9,270 nt of DNA from Victivallaceae bacterium (GCA_028698975.1 JAQVVK010000081.1:1-9270), one strand, 5' to 3'. Shown: positions 1 through 7,086, counted from the stretch's first letter. Numbers and translations: made by a program. Notes: generated by a model not told the origin, from the letters alone.

Positions 1-168
1 CCTTCTGCGCACGCCATCCCCGTATGTGGCTACCCTGAAATCTGCCGCTGTGATCCGGATCAAGTTCTGTTCATCATTGGAAAAGACTGGTGTTTTATTG
101 GGCTTAAAGACAAGGATATACTCATTGTGCAGACGGCTGGGATTATTCTGCTCCATTTTGGAAAGTAA
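1..168 (+). CDS. 3' end of a possible mannose-1-phosphate guanylyltransferase-like protein (partial)
   Basis: The frame is open from the first base to a TAA at 166-168, giving the last 55 residues of a protein that begins upstream of the window. The stretch GKDWCFIGLKDKDILIVQT resembles the end of the C-terminal beta-helix/cupin region of mannose-1-phosphate guanylyltransferases, where a VGVKDLVVVQT-type motif is followed by a strand such as DAVLI. Those enzymes make GDP-mannose in the cytoplasm for polysaccharide synthesis. After the QT there is only AGIILLHFGK and a stop, whereas the family normally continues with a helix of 15-25 residues, so the tail looks short or altered. The final 26 bp overlap the 3' end of the convergent repeat-protein gene. 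The match is by eye over about 20 residues, and the opposite strand is also open here, so the call is tentative. Confidence 0.35.
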   Translation, partial: PSAHAIPVCGYPEICRCDPDQVLFIIGKDWCFIGLKDKDILIVQTAGIILLHFGK

Positions 169-3100
169 TGGCCGAATCCACATGGATCGACGTGTCACTG
201 CCGGCAAAACCTCCCAAGATTGCGCCCCGCCCGGAATAACCTTGCCCTTTTTGCTCCGTACCAGCCCATTCGATTATCGAGGACGAAACTTGTATGTCAC
301 AGCCGACGCCATCGCCTTTGACCGCAAACCCGGCTCCAAAAACAAACGCTTCGTTTGAGATTGAGCCGCCAGCCGCGATCACGGTGGTTTTCCCGGTTGA
401 AACCGCCGCGGTGTTGCCTTCGACGCGACAGCCGCCGACAACATTGCCTTGCATACTGCCGCCGCTGATGGTTACTCCGGTCTGGCCGATGTTTACGGCT
501 GATGCACTGGTGGCGGCCGAAACGACATTGCGGATCAGCGACCCCGCGTAAATGCAATTGACCGTACCGCCGGAAACATTGACCTGAGTCATGCCGGTCG
601 TCACCGACTGGCCGCCGCCATAGATGTAATTGACGTTTCCACTGGTAAAATTGACTTCAATGTCGGCGGAAACCGTGGTGCCGGAAGCTCCTCCTCCGCA
701 AATCGTCGATGGCGCATCAATGCCGGCAATGTCGAGCACCAGTTTGGTGGCCGAACTCAATGCATCGCCCTGCGCGGCAAAATACGTCTTTGCGTTATAC
801 CCTTTGATGATGGTGCCGGCATAGACGACCGCATTGGCATCGACCGTCGCCACCCGGCTCAACCGGGCCGATTCGGAGGTCAGTTGTGCATAATACCCGG
901 CCGCCGCGCCGACGGTTACCGCCAGTTGGTTTTCGACATCAAGCACATACGCGGTTTCTCCGTCAAAATATTGGCCGTCTTTAAGCGCATGGCCGTTGAT
1001 GGTTATGGTGTCGGTATTGACCGTGGACTCGCAAAACACATATGAAGATCCGGTTTGCAAATCGATCGCGACCGGCGTATTCAATGCGGTTTGACCGGAA
1101 AGCACCCCGCCGCTTGAAATCGTCATCTTGCCGCCGGAGGCGAAAGTGGTTTCCCCGTCAAGCAAAAGTCTGCCGCCGGAGGCAATGGTTAAATATTGCA
1201 CCCCTTGCAGTCGGGTTTCGACTTCGACCGATCCGGTGACCTTCAACACCGCATAGCCGCCGCCGGAAAGCGTGCCGACCGTGCCGCCGCCCCAATTCAT
1301 AGATGTTTCGCCGGAGCCGTCATTTAGATTGAGATTTTCAATGCGTCCGCCGCGCATTTCAAAATCGACATTGGCGGCGGTACCGTCGTCATTTCCGCAA
1401 TAAACGGCGTTGCCGCTGCCGTTTGTCCAGACGGTGGATAACCCTTGCAAATATTGTGAACCAACGAAGGTGCCGCCAATTATTTCCAGTGTCGCCCCGG
1501 TGTCGGCGCGCGGCACCGCCGCCGCGATTGAGTTAAACGCGTCGTAACCAAACAACCCGCCGCCGCAGTCGCCCGCCGTCCAACCTGCGTTGACCCGAAG
1601 TTGATCGGCAAATTCGGTCGCCACCGTGAGGCCGCCGTCAACATAGTTGAGTGAATAAAAGTCGCGGTCTCCCGACTTGAAAATATTACTGGTGGCAACG
1701 CTGGCGCCGTTTATCGAATAATTGACGCCGGTTAGTGTCAACGCGCCGGAAGCGGCGGTAAAACTCCACCCTTTACTGCTGCCGAGATCGGTGTTTATTG
1801 AGATATTGAAATTGCTGAAATCCTGTGCATTGGTAAAGGAAACCTTGCTGCCGTTGAATTCGATCGTATCGAAATTGACGGCCGCGCTGCTGGCCAGCGT
1901 GTATTCGCTCTCATTGGCGAACACGAGTTTGCTTTCTCCGCCGACATAGTCGCTGTCACCGTTGATTTCACCGTAGATCACTCCGTCGAAAAGATTGAGT
2001 GTCAGGTTTCCGGTGGTGTAGCCATTGGCGCACCCGACGTAAAGCAGCTGTTTGAACGTGCCGCCGTAAACGCTTACGGTCAGGTCTTTGCCGACGTTGC
2101 CGTATGCACCATAGAAATCGTTGTTGACGGTTATGGCGTTGTCATTTTCGCCGGAGCCGCCGATGATGACATTGACCGAACCCGAGTTGCCGCCATCACC
2201 GGAGCCGAAAAAGCTGCCTAAAACAACGCCGCCGCTGCCGCCCTTGACTTCGATGGATATGTCGCCGCCCACCAAGCCGCCGTCCGGATTCATCAGCCCG
2301 CCTCCGGCAAAGGCGTTTACCGTGAGTCCGTTGGCTCCGCCGGAGAGCGTGGCATAAACATTGCCCTGCACGTTGCCGCCGTCGCCACCGGCCGCCAGAA
2401 ACTTCATATTGCCGCCGGTGACGTCGAGATAAACATCGCCGTTGCAGTCGGCCAGGCGTCCACCGGCGATGACGCGATCGGAAAAGGTGTCATTGAGCGT
2501 CATTTCGACGTTTCCGGAAACGGTTTCGCTCCCGGCATAAAGCATGGGGTTGCGCGTCTGGGTGGTGATATTTGAAATGAATGCATAGCCGTTGGCGTAA
2601 TCGGTAAGCTGATAAAACCCTGCGTTACTGTTCCAGCTTACCGAAACAAGTTTAAGCACATCCGGCTCGAGCGAAGCCGCCGTGCCGTTGGTTATGTCGT
2701 CGTCGGAGTCGGTTATGAACAAACCGGTTATGTAGTCCCGGTCGGTGGCCTCCCTGGTCGGATCGCAGGTGTAGCCCCAGACGCTCAAGGAGTGACCGCC
2801 TTGTTGTACGCCGTTGACTATCCATACCAACCCCAGCTCCACGGCGTTGCCATTTTCAAGATTTGACGTTATGTCGCTGCATACCGTGCCGGCAGCGCCT
2901 TGATTATAGGTGTAATAATCGAGTCCGGTCAACGCAGGCCAGTAACCGCCGTCTTTTTTGGCCTGCGCCCAGCCGGAGTAGCCCTGCGGCTGGTAATTGT
3001 TCCAGGCAAACCACTCCATGCCGAAAACGGTGTTGCCGCCGCTGTCGGTGAAACTCTCACACATTAAATCAAAGTAATCATCTTCGGTGATGCAACCATC

Positions 3101-3895
3101 CACCGTCCAGCCGGTCCAGTAAATCATATTGGCCATGGATGCCGCCCAGCATAGATCGATGCCGTAAGTGCCGTTCAGACCGCGTTTTTCGGCATCGATC
3201 ACATCGGAAGATATGTAGTATGCCCTGCCGTTGTCGGCCTGCTGGTAGCTCTCTACGGTAAAATTGCTCCAATCCAATCCGGACAAAGTATTTATATATG
3301 CCGAACAATTTTCGGAGATGGTGAATTCCGAGTGCGCAAAGTCGTCGGTGCGCCCGGTGAGATTGTCCACCCCGCCCCAAATATTGGTGATGGTGCATCC
3401 GGTTATGGTTATGCGGGTGGAGCCGATCGAACCGGTTCCACCCGAATATGCGTCGGCGGAAATCCCGGTCAAGGCAACGGCGACTTCTCCGGTCGTGTTG
3501 AACTTGTCTGATCCGCCGAAGATATTTCCGGCGACCTTGCCGGCGTTTTGTCCGGTTACGGTCAAAGATACGGAGGCGGTGTCATTGTCGAAACTGCCGC
3601 CGCAAAGCGTGCCGGTGTTGTCGGCCGCCCCGCTCCAGATGATCGAAACCGCTTTGCCGTTGGCGGCGGCGGAAGCTTCCCATGATTCAGTCTGCGACCA
3701 CTTGACGACGCCGGCGGAGACAACGGCGGAGAGACCGTCCTGCACGGTGGCAAAAGCATCTTCGCCAACAATGGATACTCCGCCGTCTGAATTGGTCACG
3801 CTTTCCCCCGGCGTGGTCCAAAGCGGATTCACATAGACGACGTTAAAGACGCTTCCGGAAGTGACTTGCGGTGTATCAGACTGGTATTCATCCAT
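143..3895 (-). CDS. Large beta-helix/AIDA-like repeat protein with embedded IdeS/Mac-like cysteine peptidase domain
   Basis: A protein of about 1250 residues. The chosen start is the ATG at 3895; an in-frame TTG at 3916 would add seven residues, and neither has a convincing Shine-Dalgarno. Numbering from the ATG: residues 1-220 are Gly/Ser/Thr/Val-rich and contain a VNPLW...GEDAFATVQDGLSAV module typical of the start of right-handed parallel beta-helices. Residues 223-443 form a peptidase domain with Cys249 (in DLCWAASMANMIYW), His368 (in GGHSLSVWGY) and Asp396 (in LFITDSDDD), in the order and context of the IdeS/Mac family. Residues 450-760 are further GG-rich beta repeats. A second VNAGW...FGYDAFNSIAAAV module follows at 768-794, then AIDA-like SGG repeats around 907-934 and YGGG/SGG repeats to the end. 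No Sec signal peptide, transmembrane segment, LPXTG, PEP-CTERM or beta-barrel is seen. It is probably a secreted or surface protein, but this is inference. The protein ends within a repeat, so it may be truncated. Confidence 0.85.
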   Translation of the reverse strand: MDEYQSDTPQVTSGSVFNVVYVNPLWTTPGESVTNSDGGVSIVGEDAFATVQDGLSAVVSAGVVKWSQTESWEASAAANGKAVSIIWSGAADNTGTLCGGSFDNDTASVSLTVTGQNAGKVAGNIFGGSDKFNTTGEVAVALTGISADAYSGGTGSIGSTRITITGCTITNIWGGVDNLTGRTDDFAHSEFTISENCSAYINTLSGLDWSNFTVESYQQADNGRAYYISSDVIDAEKRGLNGTYGIDLCWAASMANMIYWTGWTVDGCITEDDYFDLMCESFTDSGGNTVFGMEWFAWNNYQPQGYSGWAQAKKDGGYWPALTGLDYYTYNQGAAGTVCSDITSNLENGNAVELGLVWIVNGVQQGGHSLSVWGYTCDPTREATDRDYITGLFITDSDDDITNGTAASLEPDVLKLVSVSWNSNAGFYQLTDYANGYAFISNITTQTRNPMLYAGSETVSGNVEMTLNDTFSDRVIAGGRLADCNGDVYLDVTGGNMKFLAAGGDGGNVQGNVYATLSGGANGLTVNAFAGGGLMNPDGGLVGGDISIEVKGGSGGVVLGSFFGSGDGGNSGSVNVIIGGSGENDNAITVNNDFYGAYGNVGKDLTVSVYGGTFKQLLYVGCANGYTTGNLTLNLFDGVIYGEINGDSDYVGGESKLVFANESEYTLASSAAVNFDTIEFNGSKVSFTNAQDFSNFNISINTDLGSSKGWSFTAASGALTLTGVNYSINGASVATSNIFKSGDRDFYSLNYVDGGLTVATEFADQLRVNAGWTAGDCGGGLFGYDAFNSIAAAVPRADTGATLEIIGGTFVGSQYLQGLSTVWTNGSGNAVYCGNDDGTAANVDFEMRGGRIENLNLNDGSGETSMNWGGGTVGTLSGGGYAVLKVTGSVEVETRLQGVQYLTIASGGRLLLDGETTFASGGKMTISSGGVLSGQTALNTPVAIDLQTGSSYVFCESTVNTDTITINGHALKDGQYFDGETAYVLDVENQLAVTVGAAAGYYAQLTSESARLSRVATVDANAVVYAGTIIKGYNAKTYFAAQGDALSSATKLVLDIAGIDAPSTICGGGASGTTVSADIEVNFTSGNVNYIYGGGQSVTTGMTQVNVSGGTVNCIYAGSLIRNVVSAATSASAVNIGQTGVTISGGSMQGNVVGGCRVEGNTAAVSTGKTTVIAAGGSISNEAFVFGAGFAVKGDGVGCDIQVSSSIIEWAGTEQKGQGYSGRGAILGGFAGSDTSIHVDSAITFQNGAE
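2567..3229 (-). other. IdeS/Mac-like (C66) cysteine peptidase domain within the repeat protein
   Basis: This segment is compositionally unlike the rest of the protein: it is rich in aromatic residues and poor in glycine repeats. Three blocks line up with streptococcal IdeS from memory. LNGTYGIDLCWAASMANMIYW corresponds to the block FNGKDDLLCGAATAGNMLHWW around catalytic Cys94. HSLSVWGY corresponds to HVINLWGA at His262. LFITDSDDD corresponds to IYVTDSDSN at Asp284. The His-to-Asp spacing is 28 residues here against 22 in IdeS. A Lys-Arg pair lies 11-12 residues before the Cys, close to the position of IdeS Lys84. IdeS cleaves the IgG hinge; no substrate can be inferred for this protein. A more general papain-like or C39-like fold is the main alternative. 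Confidence 0.75.
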
Positions 3896-3929
3896 AATCA
3901 ATAATCCATTAATCAATATTTAATAATGT

Positions 3930-3958
3930 AATTTAACCGGGGAACCCGTAATTTTCAA
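3930..3958 (-). promoter_or_regulatory. Possible sigma70-type promoter for the repeat-protein gene
   Basis: Read on the minus strand, TTGAAA (3958-3953) is followed after 17 bp by TAAATT (3935-3930), about 35 bp upstream of the ATG at 3895. The -35 box is good and the -10 box is weak. No other hexamer pair with better spacing was found in the gap between this gene and the lysR stop. No clear ribosome-binding site lies between the promoter and the start. Confidence 0.35.
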
Positions 3959-4033
3959 GTTTTATAACACTTAAAAGCGCAAAACACATTGTCGATGGAG
4001 AGATTACCTGATTTTATAAATCGAATTTCGGGG

Positions 4034-4933
4034 TCAGCGTATATTTTCACGCAGTATGACAAGAAATTTTTGCACAGCCGGATTTTCCCAATCCACGGTG
4101 CGAAGCGCGACAATCGGCAACCGGGGGACCGCCCCGGTAAATCTGCGATAACAGATCCGTTCGGAAAATGTGCCGATATACGAAGATGACACGATGCTTA
4201 TGCCAAGCCCGGCCCCGACCATTCGCAACGCGGTGTAGGTGTTGTTGATTTCGCCGGAGACGGCGGGGGTGAATTTGCCGTTTTCGGCGCAGAAATTAAA
4301 CAGGAATTTTCGGAACACTCCGGAAAGGCGTTCGGACACCATGATGAATTCTTCGGCGGCAAGCTGATCTATGGATATGTGATCCGCATTAGCAAGCCGG
4401 TGTTCGCGCGGCATTGCGACTACTAATTCATCATTGCAGACAACCTCGCAACAGAGTTCTTCGTCGTTGTAAAATGTCGGGTCGGGACGCAGCAACCCGA
4501 GATCCACGCTGTGATCGCGAATCCTCTCCGGCAGTCCAAACGACGTGGAGTCAAACACCTCCACCGTTACCCGCGGATAACTGCGGCGCATGCAGAGCAG
4601 CGAGCCGATAAACCCGTCATTGCCGAGCATTGATGATATACACCCGATAATCAGGCGGCCGCCGCTGCCGTTGGCGATGGCGCGCGTCAATTCGGTCGCG
4701 TCGCTGGCTTGTTTGAGCAAGCGTTGCGCTTCCGGAAGAAACGCCCGCCCGGCGGCGGTCAAAGTCACCCGCCATTTGTTTTCCCGCGAAAGCAGCATTG
4801 CCCCGAGATTGCGCTCCAGTGCCTGGATCTCCCGGCTCAAATGCGGTTGTGATATCCCGAGCTCCGCGGCCGCCCGGGCGAAATGCAGATGCCGGGCGAC
4901 TGCCACAAAATAACGTAATTGCTGAAATTCCAT
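4034..4933 (-). CDS. LysR-family transcriptional regulator
   Basis: A 299-residue protein of normal length for a LysR-type regulator. Residues 1-60 form the winged helix-turn-helix: MEFQQLRYFVAVARHLHF, then AAAELGISQPHLSREIQALE as the HTH, then the RVTLTAAG wing. A linker helix runs over about 61-88. The effector-binding domain runs from about 92 to the end and starts GGRLIIGCISSML, with GAGLGISIVSSSY near its C-terminus as is usual in the family. The ATG at 4933 is the family-standard start; upstream there is only a weak TAGG about nine bases away. The gene is divergent from the M20 amidohydrolase-marC operon with a 106-bp intergenic region, the classical arrangement in which a LysR regulator controls its neighbour and itself in response to a substrate or product. 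The effector is unknown but is probably linked to the amidohydrolase substrate. Confidence 0.95.
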   Translation of the reverse strand: MEFQQLRYFVAVARHLHFARAAAELGISQPHLSREIQALERNLGAMLLSRENKWRVTLTAAGRAFLPEAQRLLKQASDATELTRAIANGSGGRLIIGCISSMLGNDGFIGSLLCMRRSYPRVTVEVFDSTSFGLPERIRDHSVDLGLLRPDPTFYNDEELCCEVVCNDELVVAMPREHRLANADHISIDQLAAEEFIMVSERLSGVFRKFLFNFCAENGKFTPAVSGEINNTYTALRMVGAGLGISIVSSSYIGTFSERICYRRFTGAVPRLPIVALRTVDWENPAVQKFLVILRENIR

Positions 4934-4962
4934 AATATCATGCCTAAACTGTATTAAATTGC

Positions 4963-4989
4963 TTAAAATAATATATTGATTTATATTAA
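4963..4989. promoter_or_regulatory. Imperfect inverted repeat, candidate LysR operator
   Basis: TTAAAATAA (4963-4971) and TTATATTAA (4981-4989) are inverted copies matching at 8 of 9 positions around a 9-bp centre. The repeat covers the -35 of the rightward promoter and the -10 of the leftward promoter, where LysR regulators commonly bind. The region is very AT-rich, which raises the chance of accidental dyads. Confidence 0.35.
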
Positions 4990-4997
4990 AATTGCAA
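4970..4997 (-). promoter_or_regulatory. Probable lysR promoter
   Basis: On the minus strand, TTGCAA (4997-4992) and TATATT (4975-4970) are separated by 16 bp, placing the transcription start about 30 bp upstream of the lysR ATG at 4933. It overlaps the rightward promoter, so the two polymerases would compete. This agrees with an autoregulated divergent LysR unit. Confidence 0.45.
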
Positions 4998-5004
4998 CTA
5001 TACT
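4976..5004 (+). promoter_or_regulatory. Probable promoter of the amidohydrolase-marC operon
   Basis: TTGATT (4976-4981) and TATACT (4999-5004) are separated by the optimal 17 bp. Transcription would start near 5011, leaving a leader of about 30 bases. A GAGGA ribosome-binding site at 5029-5033 lies six bases before the ATG at 5040 and fixes that start. Confidence 0.6.
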
Positions 5005-5039
5005 ATTATAGCATTTACAAAAATATTTGAGGAACAACA

Positions 5040-6209
5040 ATGGAAGTACCTAATATCACCTCCCTTTATCAGACTATTATCGAGTCCAAGGCTGAACTTG
5101 CCGCTTTAGCGGAAGATCTTTGGCGGCATCCAGAACTGGCATGGCACGAGGAGTATGCCGTCAAGCGTCTTTCGGATTTTTTGAGGGTTCACGGTTTTCG
5201 CGTCGAAACCGGTTATCTGGGGTTCCCGACTTCGTTTCGAGCTGAATGCGGCTCCGGAAGCGAGGCGGCGTTTGCGATTGCCGCCGAATATGACGCGTTG
5301 CCCGAAATAGGACATGGCTGCGGGCATAATTTGATTGCCATGGCGGCGATGGCGGCGGCGTTGGCGGTAAAACGGGGGTTGGACGGCGGGATTTCCGGTC
5401 GTGTAGTCATACTCGGCACACCGGCGGAGGAGTCGGGCGGCGGCAAAGTGAAAATGTTGCAAAAGGGCTGCCTTGACGATATCGGTGCGGCGATGATGGT
5501 GCACCCATCATGGCGCACCGTGCCCGATAAAGGATCGACCGCCATTCGACGTTATGATGTGGATTTTACCGGGGTTGAAGCACATGCCGCCACAACTCCC
5601 GAAGAGGGGGTCAATGCGTTGGACGCGGTAATGCTGCTTTTTGCCGGGGTCAATGCGTTTCGCCAGCAAATGCCCGACAACTGCCGGATTCACGGTATTG
5701 TCAGTAACGGCGGCTCCATGCCCAATATTATTCCCGGGAGCGCACGCTGCCGGTTTTATTTGCGAAGCTCGGATGAAGCGTGGATAGAGCGACTTGACCG
5801 ACGTTTTCTCGATATTGTTGCCGGTGCCGAACTTATGACTGGAGCAAAGGCCAAAATCACGCCGTTTTCCGTGCCTTATCGGTCGCGGCGGCCCAATGCG
5901 GTGCTTAATGCCGTGTATGTCGATGGCATGAACACGCTGAAATCTCCGGTGGTTGTCAATTCATCTGTTGGGCATGGTTCTTCCGATTTTGGCAATTTCT
6001 CGCATCTGGTGCCCGGAATACATCCGTATTTTGCGATAAGCGATCATTTGATTGCCGGCCATTCTCCGGCGTTTGCCGAGGCGGCCCACTCGGAACTCGG
6101 GCGGGAAAATGCGTTGAAAGCCGCCGCGGCGATGGCGGAAATCGCATTGCGTTATGTGTCGGACGCGGACTTTCGCCGGCAGGTTCATGCCGGATTTGAG
6201 GTGGACTGA
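5040..6209 (+). CDS. M20 family metallo-amidohydrolase (AbgB/ACY1L2-like)
   Basis: A 389-residue cytoplasmic zinc-type amidohydrolase of usual length for the family, with no signal peptide. The first catalytic-domain block is EYDALPEIGHGCGHN at residues 83-97: Asp85 is the bridging-ligand position and Cys94/His96 the CGH metal motif. Glu130-Glu131 in GTPAEESGG supplies the general base and a ligand, and His182 in GVEAHAA is the next conserved histidine. A lid/dimerisation domain covers about 172-285 (VSNGGSMPNIIPGSARCRFYL). The catalytic domain then resumes, with GHSPAF providing His341. All expected catalytic residues are present. The HGCGHN form is typical of members acting on aminobenzoyl-glutamate or beta-alanyl/aminoacyl conjugates rather than of ArgE or DapE, so a substrate such as an N-acyl amino acid or small dipeptide is likely, but it cannot be fixed from sequence. 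It is the first gene of an operon with marC, under a divergent LysR regulator. Confidence 0.92.
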   Translation: MEVPNITSLYQTIIESKAELAALAEDLWRHPELAWHEEYAVKRLSDFLRVHGFRVETGYLGFPTSFRAECGSGSEAAFAIAAEYDALPEIGHGCGHNLIAMAAMAAALAVKRGLDGGISGRVVILGTPAEESGGGKVKMLQKGCLDDIGAAMMVHPSWRTVPDKGSTAIRRYDVDFTGVEAHAATTPEEGVNALDAVMLLFAGVNAFRQQMPDNCRIHGIVSNGGSMPNIIPGSARCRFYLRSSDEAWIERLDRRFLDIVAGAELMTGAKAKITPFSVPYRSRRPNAVLNAVYVDGMNTLKSPVVVNSSVGHGSSDFGNFSHLVPGIHPYFAISDHLIAGHSPAFAEAAHSELGRENALKAAAAMAEIALRYVSDADFRRQVHAGFEVD

Positions 6210-6211
6210 AA

Positions 6212-6817
6212 ATGGACGTTGAGCAGATTTCAGAAAATGCTTTTTACCTTTTGGCTTTGCTGAATCCCCCCAGCAAGGTGATGTTTCTGTCTGCTTATGA
6301 GCCAAGTTTGACCAGCAGGCAGAATTTTGAACTCTCATGGAAATCATCTTTTGCCGCACTGTTGATCTTGATACTTGTGGTTGTGACCGGCCAGTTTCTG
6401 TTGACCCGGATATTCCGGGTCGAACTTTATTCTTTGCAGATCGCCGGCGGCATGGTGGTTTTTATGATCGGCTGGACTGCGGTGCGCGAAGGGCGTTTCG
6501 TCAAAAACCCGGAGAATGTACGGAGCAATTTTACCGATCTCTCGCTGGTGCCGCTGGCGGCTCCGTTGATCGCCGGGCCGGGAATGATCGCCGCTGTGAT
6601 CGCCAATGGAGCCGAGTTCGGCTTGCCGTCGACTTTGCTGTCAATGCTGCTGGCGATCCTGATCAACTTCGGGTTTATGGTTTTTTCATCTTCAATCAAT
6701 AAGTTTCTGGTATATACCCACTTGCAGGGGCCGCTGATCCGGCTGGCCGGGCTGGTGATCGTGGTCATCGCGTTGCAAATGGCCTTGACCGGGGTCAAAA
6801 GCTTCTTAGGCATTTGA
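6212..6817 (+). CDS. MarC-family (UPF0056) integral membrane protein
   Basis: A 201-residue inner-membrane protein with about six hydrophobic segments, near residues 10-29, 44-64, 72-92, 114-134, 138-160 and 176-196. Family signatures are the NPPSK motif at 18-22, where most MarC proteins have an NP(I/V) motif, and PLAAPLIAGPG at 114-124, a very conserved MarC block. The length fits the family (about 200-220). The ATG lies only 2 bp after the amidohydrolase stop, and GAGGTGG at 6198-6204, inside the end of that gene, is its ribosome-binding site, so the two are translationally coupled. MarC proteins were once linked to multiple antibiotic resistance in E. coli, later disputed, and have no established substrate. 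Coupling to an amidohydrolase suggests transport of the amide substrate or its product; that is inference. Confidence 0.92.
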   Translation: MDVEQISENAFYLLALLNPPSKVMFLSAYEPSLTSRQNFELSWKSSFAALLILILVVVTGQFLLTRIFRVELYSLQIAGGMVVFMIGWTAVREGRFVKNPENVRSNFTDLSLVPLAAPLIAGPGMIAAVIANGAEFGLPSTLLSMLLAILINFGFMVFSSSINKFLVYTHLQGPLIRLAGLVIVVIALQMALTGVKSFLGI

Positions 6818-6835
6818 TCTTATCGCCCGCTTTCG

Positions 6836-6853
6836 ATGGCGGCGAGCCGCCGT
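6836..6853 (+). terminator. GC-rich hairpin after marC, possible weak terminator
   Basis: GGCGG (6838-6842) and CCGCC (6847-6851) form a perfect stem around a CGAG tetraloop, extended by an A-T and a G-T pair, 19 bp after the marC stop. No uridine run follows directly; the next is only TTTT some 15 bases on. It could be a processing or stability hairpin instead of an intrinsic terminator. Confidence 0.35.
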
Positions 6854-6944
6854 GATCTTGGGCGTTTTCGGATTTTCCACTGCCGCGAAGTCATGCAAAG
6901 CATTTTTCCCCCTCTCTTTATCCCGTGAATAAAGCGTAATCCTA

Positions 6945-7027
6945 AAAGATACAAGAATACATGTTTTTATGGTGCTTTCTTGCTCTTGATATTTTTTATG
7001 TCTTTTTTTTAGAATACAAAGATACAA
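6945..7027. repeat. Pair of short direct repeats in swapped order within the AT-rich gap
   Basis: AAAGATACAA occurs at 6945-6954 and 7018-7027, and AGAATACA at 6954-6961 and 7011-7018, so the same two words occur in opposite order on each side of T-rich DNA that includes an eight-T run at 7003-7010. No coding signal is visible. Function is unknown and chance is possible in such AT-rich sequence. Confidence 0.4.
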
Positions 7028-7057
7028 CTTATCTATGACAAAATAGACGTTTTACCA

Positions 7058-7086
7058 TTGAAATGCTTTATGAAACAGGTTAATAT
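7058..7086 (+). promoter_or_regulatory. Probable promoter of the oxidoreductase-isomerase operon
   Basis: TTGAAA (7058-7063) and TAATAT (7081-7086) are separated by exactly 17 bp, giving a transcription start near 7093, about 30 bases before the preferred start codon at 7123. It is the best hexamer pair in this intergenic region. Confidence 0.6.

Noticed and set aside
1..156. Minus-strand open frame from ATG 156 running off the window (52 residues, starting MEQNNPSRLHNEYILVF)
   Set aside because: It is an alternative reading of the same bases as the plus-strand fragment 1-168. It has no ribosome-binding site, overlaps the end of the repeat gene in another frame, and matches no family I recognise. 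It cannot be excluded without sequence beyond the left edge.
3264..3836. 190-residue plus-strand frame opposite the repeat gene
   Set aside because: Its Pro/Ser/Val-rich composition is the antisense image of Gly/Thr/Ser repeats, with no domain and no ribosome-binding site. The minus-strand reading carries the recognisable protein.
6916..6934. CTTTAT/ATAAAG hairpin in the marC-oxidoreductase gap
   Set aside because: The six-pair AT-rich stem has a seven-base loop and no following T-run; too weak for a terminator.
6806..7027. 73-residue minus-strand frame in the gap after marC
   Set aside because: Basic, low-information sequence with no ribosome-binding site and no recognisable family, and it runs into the marC 3' end.
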